Of a DNA stretch of 42,909 nt, positions 23,535 to 32,262 are shown one piece after another. The position numbers were made by a program, and so were the translations under genes. Below the pieces are notes generated by a model. It did not search any database, was not told where the DNA came from, and saw only the letters and a program-made list of their open reading frames with translations. The DNA is from Candidatus Hydrogenedentota bacterium. GTDB taxonomy: Bacteria > Hydrogenedentota > Hydrogenedentia > Hydrogenedentales > CAITNO01. Numbering within the stretch: the stretch's first letter is position 1; each line of letters starts with the position of its first letter. The stretch covers positions 1 to 42,909 of the forward strand of contig CAITNO010000133.1 in assembly GCA_903893795.1 (NCBI GenBank), in the 5' to 3' direction.

Positions 23535-24986
23535 TCACGGCAACAATATGAGCATGGGACGAAACGCGACACGTGTTCCGCCGCAATATCCGCTTGCATC
23601 GGCCCGGAAGGCTTGTGAGGAATACAATCTTCCCATAGCGCTGGACTCGCCGGTGCCGCGCAGAATGACTCCGAAATTGCTGCCTGGATCTTTAATCCAC
23701 GCCTGCACGATCGGGGTAACATCTACGGACATCCACTGGTTTGCAGCGGGATTCTGAAGCTGGGTTTGAATGGCATTTGGCGTTTGGGTCACGGGGACAT
23801 CTTTCCACTTGGCCTCGGCCGGTTCGGCGGTGCGCCCGTTAATGCCGTTATAGGGGTCGCTTACGCCAGTGCCTTCCTGCCACGCTGCGGGTGCTGGAGC
23901 CACAGAGATGGATACTGGACCGGCTTGCGCGTCGTTGACAGGACCTGCCGAGGCCAGCCACAGCGTGGCCTTGCGCACAGGCTTGTCCTGAGGGATGCCG
24001 CCTAGGTCAAAACGCAGTAGCGCGGCGCGCCGGTCGCCTGCCGGTCCACCCACCTCCAGGATGGGTTCCAACCCTGCGTTGTTCTCTGGAAGGCGTTCCA
24101 GCAGGGTGGTGTCGGCCACGCCCAGATAGGGCACATAATCCGCATTGGGCTTCGGATTGTCGAAATAGAGGGGCATTTGCTGGAGGCAGTGGGCTCCCAG
24201 TATTTCGGCATACCAGTAGCGCACCCACATGGCGCAGGCGGCAGTGTCATGGCGCATACCGCCGTAGTAGTAGTCTTCGATATGCGCCATGCACCAGGGC
24301 AGCGCGTCGCGCCGTTCTTTGGCCAAAAACTCCGCTACCACCGGGCCGAACCAGAGGATAAGATGCTCGCGGGTAATGCCGTTCTGCAATTGCTCCCGCG
24401 TTGCGTGGACATTGGCCCTTTGCATAGCCGCAAAGATGGTGTCAAAAGGCACAAAGTTTGACAGGTAGCTGATATGTCGGAAGGGATGCTGCGTGTAGCG
24501 GTCAAAATCCACCCCCATTTCAGTGTCCAAGTGCGAAGCGTGGTCCAAATCATTCGACATTTGCAGGAACGATTTGTCACTGCCATGGCTGAAGTGCCAG
24601 GGGATGTCGGCGATGTCGTGGCAGATGGCGCCCAAGAAATACGCCAGTTCCTTCTGTCCGTCCTCATTGGGCGGCATGGTATAGTGGCGGTCAGAAAGTA
24701 AACTGGCCCAGGCCTTGTTGAATGGATGCCAGTGACTGGCCTCGCCTGCATCCGGGTTGATGCCTCCATATCCCCAGTCCGGAAAAGCGCAGGCCCGGTA
24801 CAGAATGCGGCGGTTTTCCATGGGCGCAAACATGGTTCCCAGACCGGGCAGCATCGCGTCTGCGCCCAGAAGGTATTCCTCAATGCAGCGCATGCCGATT
24901 TCGGCATGGGTGCGCGTGCCGATAGCATAACTCGGGAGACTGGCCAGCAAGGCAAGCATTACGGCAAATAGCGGGAAACGTTTCAT
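23535..24986 (-). CDS. Secreted zinc-dependent phospholipase C-like protein with DNRLRE domain
   Basis: 483 residues. A signal peptide (MKRFPLFAVMLALLASLPSYA) is followed by a helical domain of the zinc-dependent phospholipase C/S1-P1 nuclease type. Probable Zn ligands are H27 (TRTHAEIG), D70, H123/D127 (AICHDIADIPWHFSH), H149, H152 and E156 (DHASHLDTE). The C-terminal 290-480 matches the DNRLRE/CBM96 pattern (AALLRFDLGGIP with KATLWL, and SVDVTPIVQAWI), a surface glycan-binding beta domain. It probably hydrolyses phosphoesters outside the cytoplasm. The start has GGAG eight bases upstream; the longer frame runs back into the GH4 gene. It lies 70 bases behind GH4. Confidence 0.85.
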   Translation of the reverse strand: MKRFPLFAVMLALLASLPSYAIGTRTHAEIGMRCIEEYLLGADAMLPGLGTMFAPMENRRILYRACAFPDWGYGGINPDAGEASHWHPFNKAWASLLSDRHYTMPPNEDGQKELAYFLGAICHDIADIPWHFSHGSDKSFLQMSNDLDHASHLDTEMGVDFDRYTQHPFRHISYLSNFVPFDTIFAAMQRANVHATREQLQNGITREHLILWFGPVVAEFLAKERRDALPWCMAHIEDYYYGGMRHDTAACAMWVRYWYAEILGAHCLQQMPLYFDNPKPNADYVPYLGVADTTLLERLPENNAGLEPILEVGGPAGDRRAALLRFDLGGIPQDKPVRKATLWLASAGPVNDAQAGPVSISVAPAPAAWQEGTGVSDPYNGINGRTAEPAEAKWKDVPVTQTPNAIQTQLQNPAANQWMSVDVTPIVQAWIKDPGSNFGVILRGTGESSAMGRLYSSQAFRADASGYCGGTRVAFRPMLILLP

Positions 24987-24993
24987 AGGAAAA

Positions 24994-25034
24994 ACTCCAA
25001 TACCGCGCAAATCGCGTCCTATTGAGACTGGAGT
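24994..25034 (-). promoter_or_regulatory. Leader hairpin that pairs the ribosome site
   Basis: In the mRNA of the phospholipase-like gene, ACUCC (25034-25030) can pair with GGAGU (24998-24994), which is its Shine-Dalgarno sequence. Inner helices are UAUU/AAUA-type (25020-25023 with 24999-25002) and CGCG/CGCG (25013-25016 with 25004-25007), with a five-base loop. GUUUUU follows. It could mask translation or act as an attenuator or terminator after GH4. Confidence 0.45.
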
Positions 25035-25056
25035 TGTTCCGTCCCGGTTTCCGGTG

Positions 25057-26439
25057 CTACTGGAAGAACTGGGGCACGTAGGCCTGGTTGGCGGCCAGGA
25101 AGTCCTCCAGCAGGGCTCGCGCCACGCCGGGGTCATCCACCATCGGGTCCAGGGCCAGTGCCTGCAGGGCCAGTGTCCTGTCGCCCAGGACGGCCGCATC
25201 CACCGCGAGATTCACCACGGCGGTCTGCCGCCGGACAAGCTCGGCGATGGCCTCCGGCAACGCGCCCACTCCCACCCCGCGCGGACCCCCGGCGCCCACC
25301 ATGGCGGGCACTTCGACAATGGCATCCTGCGGCAGGTTGGTGATGTATCCCTCGTTGGGCAGGTTCAGGGCCTGCTCATAGAGGGTCTCGCCCGTGGCGA
25401 TGGCCGCGATGACCTTTTCGGCCCGCTCCGAGCGGACTTCGCGCATGGAATCAATGGGCATGCGCCCGGCGCCCATGGCTTCAATGTTCTCCCACATCTG
25501 GTCGCGCATCGACACCGCCCCGTCCAGCGGGTACATCTGCACGTCGTATTTCTGCCAGGTGCCTCGCTGGGTGTTGTGCGTGTAGGGCAGATATTCGACC
25601 ATGTGGCAGTCGCCCGGCACGGGGAAGAGGCTGAAGATTCTCGCCATCTCCTTGGTCAGCGGCTCAAAACCGGGGTCATGCGTGTTGACGCGCTCCATGA
25701 CCAGCGGATAAAGGTCGCGACCCGTGTATTTCTCGCGAATGTCCAGCATCCAGGTGAAGTGGTTGGTGCCTGCCGCCACCACGTCCATCTTCCGCATCGC
25801 CGCATCGGCGATGCCGTGCTCATGGCTCATCGACTCCTGCTCCCAGACAAAGCGGTAGCCTTTGGGCAGATCGATGCCCAGGTCTTCCGACAGCAGATTG
25901 CCCAGCATCATGTAGCCGAAGGCAAGCTGGTGGCAGATGCCCAGTGTTTTCACCTTCGTGTGCCGCTTTGCGGCGGTGCAGATGCGTGCCATGGGGTTGG
26001 TGAAATTGAGGAGCCACGCATCGGGACAGAGCCGCTCAATGTCGCGGAAGATATCCATCACAATGGCGATATTGCGGGCCGCGTGAATGAACGCACCGGG
26101 ACCGCCGTTTTCAGCGTAGTGCATGATCCCGTGTTTTTTCGCGATGTCGAAATCGGACTGCCAGCACTTCTCCCGGTCCACCGCGATGGACAAAATGACA
26201 AAGTCCGCGCTGGGAAGCATATCGCGCCGATCCGTCGAACTTTCGATGGTAAATCCTGTGTCCCATTCACGGTTGAGCCGCTTTGCCAGCGCGGCAATCT
26301 TGTCCAGTCCCTCACCGTTCAGGTCCACCAGACCCAGCGTTCCGCCGCGCAACCCCGGCTCCTGAAGGATGGCCCCCAGCACACTCAAACCAAAGGAGGC
26401 GCTGCCCGCGCCGATAACGACAATCTTGGGATTCTTCAT
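25057..26439 (-). CDS. Glycoside hydrolase family 4 (NAD/Mn-dependent alpha-glucosidase or galactosidase type)
   Basis: 460 residues, cytoplasmic. GH4 enzymes cleave glycosides by an NAD-dependent oxidation-elimination route with a divalent metal. Seen: the dinucleotide site VVIGAGSASFG (7-17) and VDLNGEGLDKI; NFTNP (145-149); the metal Cys C169 in LGICHQL; and the metal His H226 in AAGTNHFTWM. The ATG at 26439 follows AGGAAGGA. The CHQ- and GxNHxxW-type motifs favour the alpha-glucosidase/alpha-galactosidase/galacturonidase branch over 6-phospho-beta-glucosidases; the exact sugar is open. It is first in a unit with the secreted phospholipase-like gene and divergent from a lipoprotein. Confidence 0.93.
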   Translation of the reverse strand: MKNPKIVVIGAGSASFGLSVLGAILQEPGLRGGTLGLVDLNGEGLDKIAALAKRLNREWDTGFTIESSTDRRDMLPSADFVILSIAVDREKCWQSDFDIAKKHGIMHYAENGGPGAFIHAARNIAIVMDIFRDIERLCPDAWLLNFTNPMARICTAAKRHTKVKTLGICHQLAFGYMMLGNLLSEDLGIDLPKGYRFVWEQESMSHEHGIADAAMRKMDVVAAGTNHFTWMLDIREKYTGRDLYPLVMERVNTHDPGFEPLTKEMARIFSLFPVPGDCHMVEYLPYTHNTQRGTWQKYDVQMYPLDGAVSMRDQMWENIEAMGAGRMPIDSMREVRSERAEKVIAAIATGETLYEQALNLPNEGYITNLPQDAIVEVPAMVGAGGPRGVGVGALPEAIAELVRRQTAVVNLAVDAAVLGDRTLALQALALDPMVDDPGVARALLEDFLAANQAYVPQFFQ

Positions 26440-26475
26440 GACGAAAGTCCTTCCTGCCCACTGCCGGGCCTTCTT

Positions 26476-26481
26476 ATTATA
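26476..26481 (-). promoter_or_regulatory. -10 box (TATAAT) upstream of GH4
   Basis: A perfect TATAAT reads on the minus strand 37 bases before the GH4 start. No good -35 hexamer stands at 16-18 bases. It lies in the intergenic space shared with the lipoprotein promoter at 26512-26540. Confidence 0.4.
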
Positions 26482-26511
26482 ACGGTCGGCATCACCGGGT
26501 GTATAACCGCT

Positions 26512-26540
26512 TTGCGTTTGCAGCGCAGTGTCCGTACTAT
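26512..26540 (+). promoter_or_regulatory. Sigma-70-type promoter TTGCGT-N17-TACTAT
   Basis: TTGCGT (26512-26517) and TACTAT (26535-26540) are 17 bases apart. The lipoprotein gene starts 24 bases downstream with AAGGAGA at 26551-26557. Confidence 0.6.
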
Positions 26541-26563
26541 GGGTGCAACTAAGGAGACAGAGA

Positions 26564-28027
26564 ATGAAGTTTCGAGGTGTGTCGTCTTGCGTGGTCCTGT
26601 GTGCCGCGGTGCTGTTCTTTGTGTCCGGATGTCTTCGCCAGCCCGAGAAAGGTCCGGGGGGGCTCAACCAGAGCGACTTTGAAAAGATTTGCGCCAACGG
26701 TTTTGACCCGGTGGACCAGGCGCAGGACCAGAACGACTATCCCTGGTCCATGGAGTATTTCGTGCCCGACGGCAAAACTCCGGAGGAGGGTTTTGTCTAC
26801 GTGGGCACCTGGAACCGGGTGCAGCAGTGGAAGGGCTTCCAGCCCAACCGCCAGCCGGTCTATCCCGAAATTCGGCGCTATCGACCCGATGCTTCGCCCA
26901 CCACCTGGCAGCGTGTGCTGGACACGCGCGACCTGAACATGGACGACCACAGCCGTCCCCACGGATTCCGTTCGATGAAAAGTTACCGGAACAAATCAGA
27001 CGGCAAGCTTTACCTCTATGCGGGTGGGCGCGGGGACACCACCTCGCTGTGGCGCTCCGAAACGGGTGAACCGGGAACCTGGGAGCAGTTTTGGGTGGAA
27101 GATCAGGTTGGCTCCATACGGGGCCTGTCCGTGCACAATGGACTCCTGTACATGTCGTACTACAACGACTATGCCATGGTGGACAAGGCGGCCGGCGAGG
27201 ACGATGCCAAGAAGGGCGACGACCCGAGCGCCATCATTATGGCCACCGACGGGGCGACCGTGTGGACGGTCATGAACGACGGTTTCGGCAACAAGAGCAA
27301 TGTGGGCATATTCACGCTCGAATCATTCAACGGCTGGCTCTACGCGGGCACCCACAATCCGCTCCAGGGTGCCGAGGTGTGGAAGCTGGAAGGTCCCGGC
27401 CCCGCCGCTGCGCCGATCAAAGTGATTGACCATGGCGGACCCCGCTGGCTTAACGAGGCTTTCATGACCATGTACGTGTGGCAGGACCATCTGTACGTGG
27501 GTTCGCAGGCCAGCTTCATCATGCGCCTGATTCTAGGCGGACTCAAACCGGCGGACCTGCTGCGCATCGACAGGGCGGATCATTGGGAGGCAGTGGCCGG
27601 CCCGAATTCCATCGGCGGTGAGAAGAGCGGTTTTGGGGAGCGGTCCAACGGCTACATCTGGTCCATGTGCGAACATGATGGCTGGCTGTACGCGGGCACT
27701 TACGACATCATGCCCGGGTTGAACTACATGTTCACCCATCCCAGTTTCATGCTTGGCATGATGGGGCTCGGAAAAGAATCGAGCGAGTCGCCGGAGAAAG
27801 TGTTTGTCACAACGGCCATTGAACTCGCCGCCTGGAAATCCAATTATGGCGGCGACCTTTACAAGACGCAGGACGGAAAGAAATGGTACTGCGTGACCGT
27901 GGACGGTTTCGGCAACCACAACAACTATGGTTTGCGCACCATAAAGTCAGCCTTTGGCAGGCTGTTCATAGGCCTCGCCAACCCCTATGACGGACTGGAA
28001 GTGTGGGCAAGCAAAGCGGTCCAATAA
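26564..28027 (+). CDS. Lipoprotein, probable beta-propeller, unknown function
   Basis: 487 residues. The signal peptide ends in a lipobox FVSGC with the lipidated Cys at 23. The mature part has repeating blades such as GFVYVGTWN, GKLYLYAGGRG, GWLYAGTHNPLQGAEVWKLEG, DHLYVGSQAS, GWLYAGTYD and GRLFIGLANPYDGLEVW, suggesting a propeller of six or seven blades. Its segment SFMLGMMGLG is hydrophobic. No catalytic motif is recognised. The ATG at 26564 has a strong AAGGAGA site; the longer frame is unsupported. It converges on lgt, the enzyme that would lipidate it. Confidence 0.82.
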   Translation: MKFRGVSSCVVLCAAVLFFVSGCLRQPEKGPGGLNQSDFEKICANGFDPVDQAQDQNDYPWSMEYFVPDGKTPEEGFVYVGTWNRVQQWKGFQPNRQPVYPEIRRYRPDASPTTWQRVLDTRDLNMDDHSRPHGFRSMKSYRNKSDGKLYLYAGGRGDTTSLWRSETGEPGTWEQFWVEDQVGSIRGLSVHNGLLYMSYYNDYAMVDKAAGEDDAKKGDDPSAIIMATDGATVWTVMNDGFGNKSNVGIFTLESFNGWLYAGTHNPLQGAEVWKLEGPGPAAAPIKVIDHGGPRWLNEAFMTMYVWQDHLYVGSQASFIMRLILGGLKPADLLRIDRADHWEAVAGPNSIGGEKSGFGERSNGYIWSMCEHDGWLYAGTYDIMPGLNYMFTHPSFMLGMMGLGKESSESPEKVFVTTAIELAAWKSNYGGDLYKTQDGKKWYCVTVDGFGNHNNYGLRTIKSAFGRLFIGLANPYDGLEVWASKAVQ

Positions 28028-28070
28028 AGAGAACGCGGTCCGGCAGTTCTTGTTAGCAAGGGCCGGAATG

Positions 28071-28958
28071 TCAGCGTTTCTTCGCCGTCTTCTTCTTTTC
28101 GGGGACGACCGCAACCGGAGTTGCCGTGTATGGGAAGGTTATGGGTGGGCGCCGGTGCGACTGCACAATGAAATAGATGCCGCCGGCAATCAGGAAGAAG
28201 GTGTAGAACACGCCCCGGCTCAGGCCGAATATGAGGGACGCATCCGGTTCACGAAACTGCTCGCAGACTATGCGCGACACAGAGTAGACCAGCAGGAATT
28301 CTCCCGAGAGCCGGCCAGGATACTTTTGCGCGTCCGTTTTCCAGAAGCGCCACTGCATGTACAGCAGCAGAATGAGCCCCTCTGTGCCCGCCTCGTACAA
28401 CTGGGAGGGATGGCGCGCTGCAATCATCTCCGGCAGCATGCCCGGCGCGCTTCGCGGAAAGATCACAGCCCAGGGTGCATTGCTGATATTGCCCCACAGT
28501 TCACCGTTCACGAAGTTGGCCAGTCGGCCGAACAGAAAACCCACGGGCACCAGGGGCGTCATCATGTCGCCGAACTGAACCAGCGTGATCTTGCACTTGC
28601 GCGACACATACCAGCAAGCGAGCACCACGCCGATGAATCCGCCGTGGCTGGACATGCCGCCCTTCCACACCTCGAAAATGAACCACGGCCGGCTCAGCGT
28701 GTCGGGAAGGGCGTACAGGAGAATAAATCCCAGGCGCGCGCCCACCAGCACCCCCAGCACCATGGCGTAAAGCGCAATCTCCTCCTGTTCGGCGCTGAGC
28801 GGGGAGCGCCCCGTGCGCTGGAAGATGCGGTGCATGAACACGCCCATTACAAACCCCGTCACGTAGGCAAGGCCGTAATAGCTGACGCCGATATCGCCCC
28901 ATAGATGAATCAGTTTTGGGTCAAGCTGGTTGACCCAATGGCCGTTGACAAAATTCAT
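28071..28958 (-). CDS. lgt: Prolipoprotein diacylglyceryl transferase
   Basis: Inner-membrane enzyme, 295 residues, that transfers diacylglycerol from phosphatidylglycerol to the lipobox cysteine of prolipoproteins. Seen: GGMSSHGGFIGV, the Lgt signature GRLANFVNGELWG containing the essential Arg and Glu, RHPSQLYEA, and about seven membrane helices. The ATG at 28958 has TTGGAGG upstream. The tail is Lys-rich and Pro-rich beyond the usual end. It lies 61 bases after the second RND pump on the same strand. The adaptor of that pump and the convergent neighbour are both predicted lipoproteins, hence its substrates. Confidence 0.95.
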   Translation of the reverse strand: MNFVNGHWVNQLDPKLIHLWGDIGVSYYGLAYVTGFVMGVFMHRIFQRTGRSPLSAEQEEIALYAMVLGVLVGARLGFILLYALPDTLSRPWFIFEVWKGGMSSHGGFIGVVLACWYVSRKCKITLVQFGDMMTPLVPVGFLFGRLANFVNGELWGNISNAPWAVIFPRSAPGMLPEMIAARHPSQLYEAGTEGLILLLYMQWRFWKTDAQKYPGRLSGEFLLVYSVSRIVCEQFREPDASLIFGLSRGVFYTFFLIAGGIYFIVQSHRRPPITFPYTATPVAVVPEKKKTAKKR

Positions 28959-29019
28959 AATGCCTCCAAGGGGCTGAACCGGGTGCGCAAATGCGGAGAC
29001 CGCGCCAGGCAGCAGCCCA

Positions 29020-32000
29020 TCAGGCCTCTTCCACGGCGGGTGCATGCGCTTCCTGCGCCGCCACTCCGTGCCCCAAAAGATTGCCGAAGAAAGTCCGTGC
29101 CCAAATATGGATGTCGTCGAAAATCGTAAAGAACACCGGCACGACGAAAAGCGTGAGCACCGTGCCCACGGTCAGCCCGCCAATCCACGCCTGACCCAGC
29201 CCGGAGAAGGTGGAGGCGCCGCCCGTCTTGGTCAGCGCAAGGGGAACCAGACCCAGGATCGTCGTCATGGCTGTCATGATTACCGGACGGAAGCGGTCCC
29301 GTCCCGCGCGCAGCACCGCGTCGGTGCGGTTTCCCGTCTTGGAGTAGAGTTGATTGATGTAGTCCACCACCACGATGCCGTTCTTGACGATGACGCCGAC
29401 CATGATGATGCAGCCGATGAGGGTGATCTGGTCAAACTGGTTTTCCATGAAGTAGACCATCCACACAGCGCCGCCCAGGGCCAGCGGCACGCTCGTCATG
29501 ATCGACATGGGCAGCAGCAGCGACTCGAACAGCGCCGCCATGACGATGTACACCAGGATGATCGCCATCGCCAGGGACGAAGTGAAGTTGAAGATGTTGC
29601 TTTCCAAGTCCTCGAGCTCGTCGCCGAAGTCCACGTTGTAACCGGTCGGCAAGTCCAGCAGCGCGATGGAGCGCTTCGCCTCTTCCTTGAACAGCGATAG
29701 GTTCTTTGTGTTCAGCTTGGCCGACAGCGTGATGACATTCTTCCCGTTGACCCGCTTGATGGCCGTGGCGCTGCGCACCTTGGAGTAATCGGTCAGGTCC
29801 TGGAGGGGGACAAGCTTGCCCGTCATGCCGGGAACCATGACATTGTCCAGATTGGCCTGCGACTTGCGGTCCTCCTCGCTGAACTGTGCCCAAACGGGAA
29901 TCTCGCGGCGGCCCTGCTTCATGTAGGGCATGCGCGCGCCCCGCAGGGCGGCATCCACGGTCTGCGCCAGAATCAGCGCACTGACCCCCGCCTGCTGGGC
30001 CAGCGGCTGATCAATCTTGATCTGCATCTCCTGCTTGCTCTTTTCAACGTCGGCATGCACTTCCTTGACATAGGGATTGGTGTCGTCAAGAATTTTCTTC
30101 AGTTTCTCGGCGTAGTTCTCCAGTGTCTCGCGCTCATCGCCGCGAACATAGAGCGTGATATCCGCCCGGTTGCCGTTGTCGCCGATGTCGCCCATGGACA
30201 GGCGGAACTCCGCACCGGGAGTGCGCTTTGGAATCTTCTCTGACAGAATCTGCATGACCTGCTCGGTGGTGTAGGGCGGGGAGGACCACTTGGGGTCGTC
30301 ATCCTCCGTGTAGAGATAGACATCGAAGAAGCCCTCGTTGGGGCCGTTCATGGACAGCACCTTTTTGATGCCAAGCGGTTCACGGACTTTGTTGATCGTT
30401 TCCTCTATCTGGCGGAACAGGGCCGCCGCGCCGCTCAAATCGAAATTCTGATCCAGCGCGACGTCAATGCGCACATCGCGCATGTCCAGCTTGGGCATCT
30501 CGCGCATGCCTGTGCCCTTCATGGGAATCTCAAAAGTGAGCCACACGATGAAGGCCAGTGCTGCCAGAAAGATGAGGCGGCGGCGCAATGCCAGGTGCAG
30601 CACCTTGGAATAGCCGTCGATAAAGGACTGAATCGGGTGAAGGTCGCCCAGCCAGGTGATGGACCTGCGGAACGCGCCTCCCTTGGCGCTGTCACGCGCC
30701 GCGTCGTCCGAAGGGTCGGCGGCGGCCGCATTCTCCCCCTTGCGGCGCCAGTGTTCAGACAGCGTCTGGAAGATGTTGTGCCCACCCGTAATCTTGGTTC
30801 GCGACATGGCCAGAGGCACCAGCGTCAGCGCGGCGACAAGGCTGGCCAGCAGGGAGACAATGAGCGGCCAGGCGAGCTGCTCCATGAAGACAAACATGCG
30901 GCCCGCGTCCATGAAATACATGGGAACAAACACGACCACCGTGGTCAGCGTGGAGGCCACCACGGCAAGGCCCACCTCCATCGCGCCGTTGACGGCCGCC
31001 CCGCGCATGGGCTCGCCTTCCTGTCGGTGGCGTATGATGTTCTCCACCACCACAATGGCGTCGTCCACCAGCATGCCCACCGAGATAATCATTGACACCA
31101 TGGTGACGATGTTGAGCGTCATTCCCGACAGGTACATGAAGACGACGGCGACAAGGAGGCAACTCGGAATGGCCAGCGACACAATGAAGGTCGGCATGGC
31201 CTTGTGCAGGAAAAAGATCAGCACGGCCACCGAGAGCAGCGCGCCGTAGTAGCCCTCAAGGAAAAGGTTCTTCAGGGCACGATTGATAAGGTCGGCCTGA
31301 TCGAAGAAGATCAGGCGGTCCACCTTGTTGAACGCCTGCTCCTTGAGCAACTTCTCCAACTCGATGTGCACGTTGCGGCAGGTGGCCACCGCATTGGCCT
31401 CCGACTCCTTTATCACGAGCAGCACGACGCCGCCCTTGCCGTCCAGCGCCACCCGCTGCTGCTCTTCGCGTGCCCGGTAGCTCACCTTGGCGATCTGGCC
31501 CAGCCGAAGGCCGTTGGGGGTCACCACCATGTCAGCGATGTCCTCCAGGCGGCGGTACTCGCCCATGAGCCGCGCGTAGAATTTGCGCTCACCGTCGACC
31601 AGGTTGCCTATGGAAAGGTTGACGCTGCTCTCGCGCAGGTTCTGGATAACCAGGGCAAGGTTGAGATTCATCGCGCGCAGCGTGTTCTGGTCGAACTCGA
31701 TGAGCACCTCTTTGGGCTGGATGGGGGAGAGGACCTCCACCTTGGCAACGCCGTCGAGGCGGCTGAGTCTTGGCTCGGCCACCGTGCGGACCAGGTTGGC
31801 AAATTCGTCCTGGTCGCCCTCCTTGAAGAGCCCGAAGGCCATCACGGGTATCGATCCCGAACTGAAACGCTGGATGAGCATCTTGTCGGCTTCTTTGGGC
31901 AGGATCAGCTTGAGTCGTTCAAGCCGGTCCCGCACCTCTGCCGTGGCCACCGAGATGTCCGTATCAAGGCTGAACAGAAGCCCCACTTCGCAGCCGTTGG

Positions 32001-32262
32001 AATTGGAGGTGGAGCGAATGCGGCGCAATCCCGGAATGGTGCGCAGTTCGCCCTCCACGGGAATGCTTATCTGCTGCTCCACCTGCGCCGGCGAGGCGCC
32101 GGGGTAGGCGATCAGCACCCCGATGAAGGGCCGATCCACCTTGGGCAGGAAATTGAGCGGGATGCGGTTCCACGCAATGACGCCCAAAATCAGCAGGCTG
32201 ACGGTGATCATCAGCACTGTGATCGGTTTCTTGAGGGCCAGTTCTGGCAGGGACTGCCTCAT
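29020..32262 (-). CDS. RND efflux pump subunit (AcrB/MdtB type), second copy
   Basis: 1080 residues, inner-membrane proton-driven exporter. It begins with the usual N-terminal helix (LALKKPITVLMITVSLLILG) and has two periplasmic pore lobes and two six-helix halves. The proton-relay Asp pair is present in helix 4 (D400-D401 in GMLVDDAIVVVEN), and the GGAVWMVYFMENQ and FRPVIMTAMTTILGL segments are family hallmarks. A soluble charged insert of some 60 residues (near SEHWRRKGENAAAADP) joins the halves. Its ATG overlaps the stop of the first pump (ATGA), so the two are co-translated and may form a mixed trimer like MdtB/MdtC. Confidence 0.95.
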   Translation of the reverse strand: MRQSLPELALKKPITVLMITVSLLILGVIAWNRIPLNFLPKVDRPFIGVLIAYPGASPAQVEQQISIPVEGELRTIPGLRRIRSTSNSNGCEVGLLFSLDTDISVATAEVRDRLERLKLILPKEADKMLIQRFSSGSIPVMAFGLFKEGDQDEFANLVRTVAEPRLSRLDGVAKVEVLSPIQPKEVLIEFDQNTLRAMNLNLALVIQNLRESSVNLSIGNLVDGERKFYARLMGEYRRLEDIADMVVTPNGLRLGQIAKVSYRAREEQQRVALDGKGGVVLLVIKESEANAVATCRNVHIELEKLLKEQAFNKVDRLIFFDQADLINRALKNLFLEGYYGALLSVAVLIFFLHKAMPTFIVSLAIPSCLLVAVVFMYLSGMTLNIVTMVSMIISVGMLVDDAIVVVENIIRHRQEGEPMRGAAVNGAMEVGLAVVASTLTTVVVFVPMYFMDAGRMFVFMEQLAWPLIVSLLASLVAALTLVPLAMSRTKITGGHNIFQTLSEHWRRKGENAAAADPSDDAARDSAKGGAFRRSITWLGDLHPIQSFIDGYSKVLHLALRRRLIFLAALAFIVWLTFEIPMKGTGMREMPKLDMRDVRIDVALDQNFDLSGAAALFRQIEETINKVREPLGIKKVLSMNGPNEGFFDVYLYTEDDDPKWSSPPYTTEQVMQILSEKIPKRTPGAEFRLSMGDIGDNGNRADITLYVRGDERETLENYAEKLKKILDDTNPYVKEVHADVEKSKQEMQIKIDQPLAQQAGVSALILAQTVDAALRGARMPYMKQGRREIPVWAQFSEEDRKSQANLDNVMVPGMTGKLVPLQDLTDYSKVRSATAIKRVNGKNVITLSAKLNTKNLSLFKEEAKRSIALLDLPTGYNVDFGDELEDLESNIFNFTSSLAMAIILVYIVMAALFESLLLPMSIMTSVPLALGGAVWMVYFMENQFDQITLIGCIIMVGVIVKNGIVVVDYINQLYSKTGNRTDAVLRAGRDRFRPVIMTAMTTILGLVPLALTKTGGASTFSGLGQAWIGGLTVGTVLTLFVVPVFFTIFDDIHIWARTFFGNLLGHGVAAQEAHAPAVEEA

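Noticed and set aside
22525..23757. A 410-residue plus-strand frame opposite ddl
   Set aside because: It is antisense to ddl, which has all its motifs, and is rich in His/Gly/Arg as expected of a shadow.
25054..26682. A 542-residue plus-strand frame opposite GH4
   Set aside because: It exists only because the GH4 gene is GC-rich at third positions; no protein family is visible.
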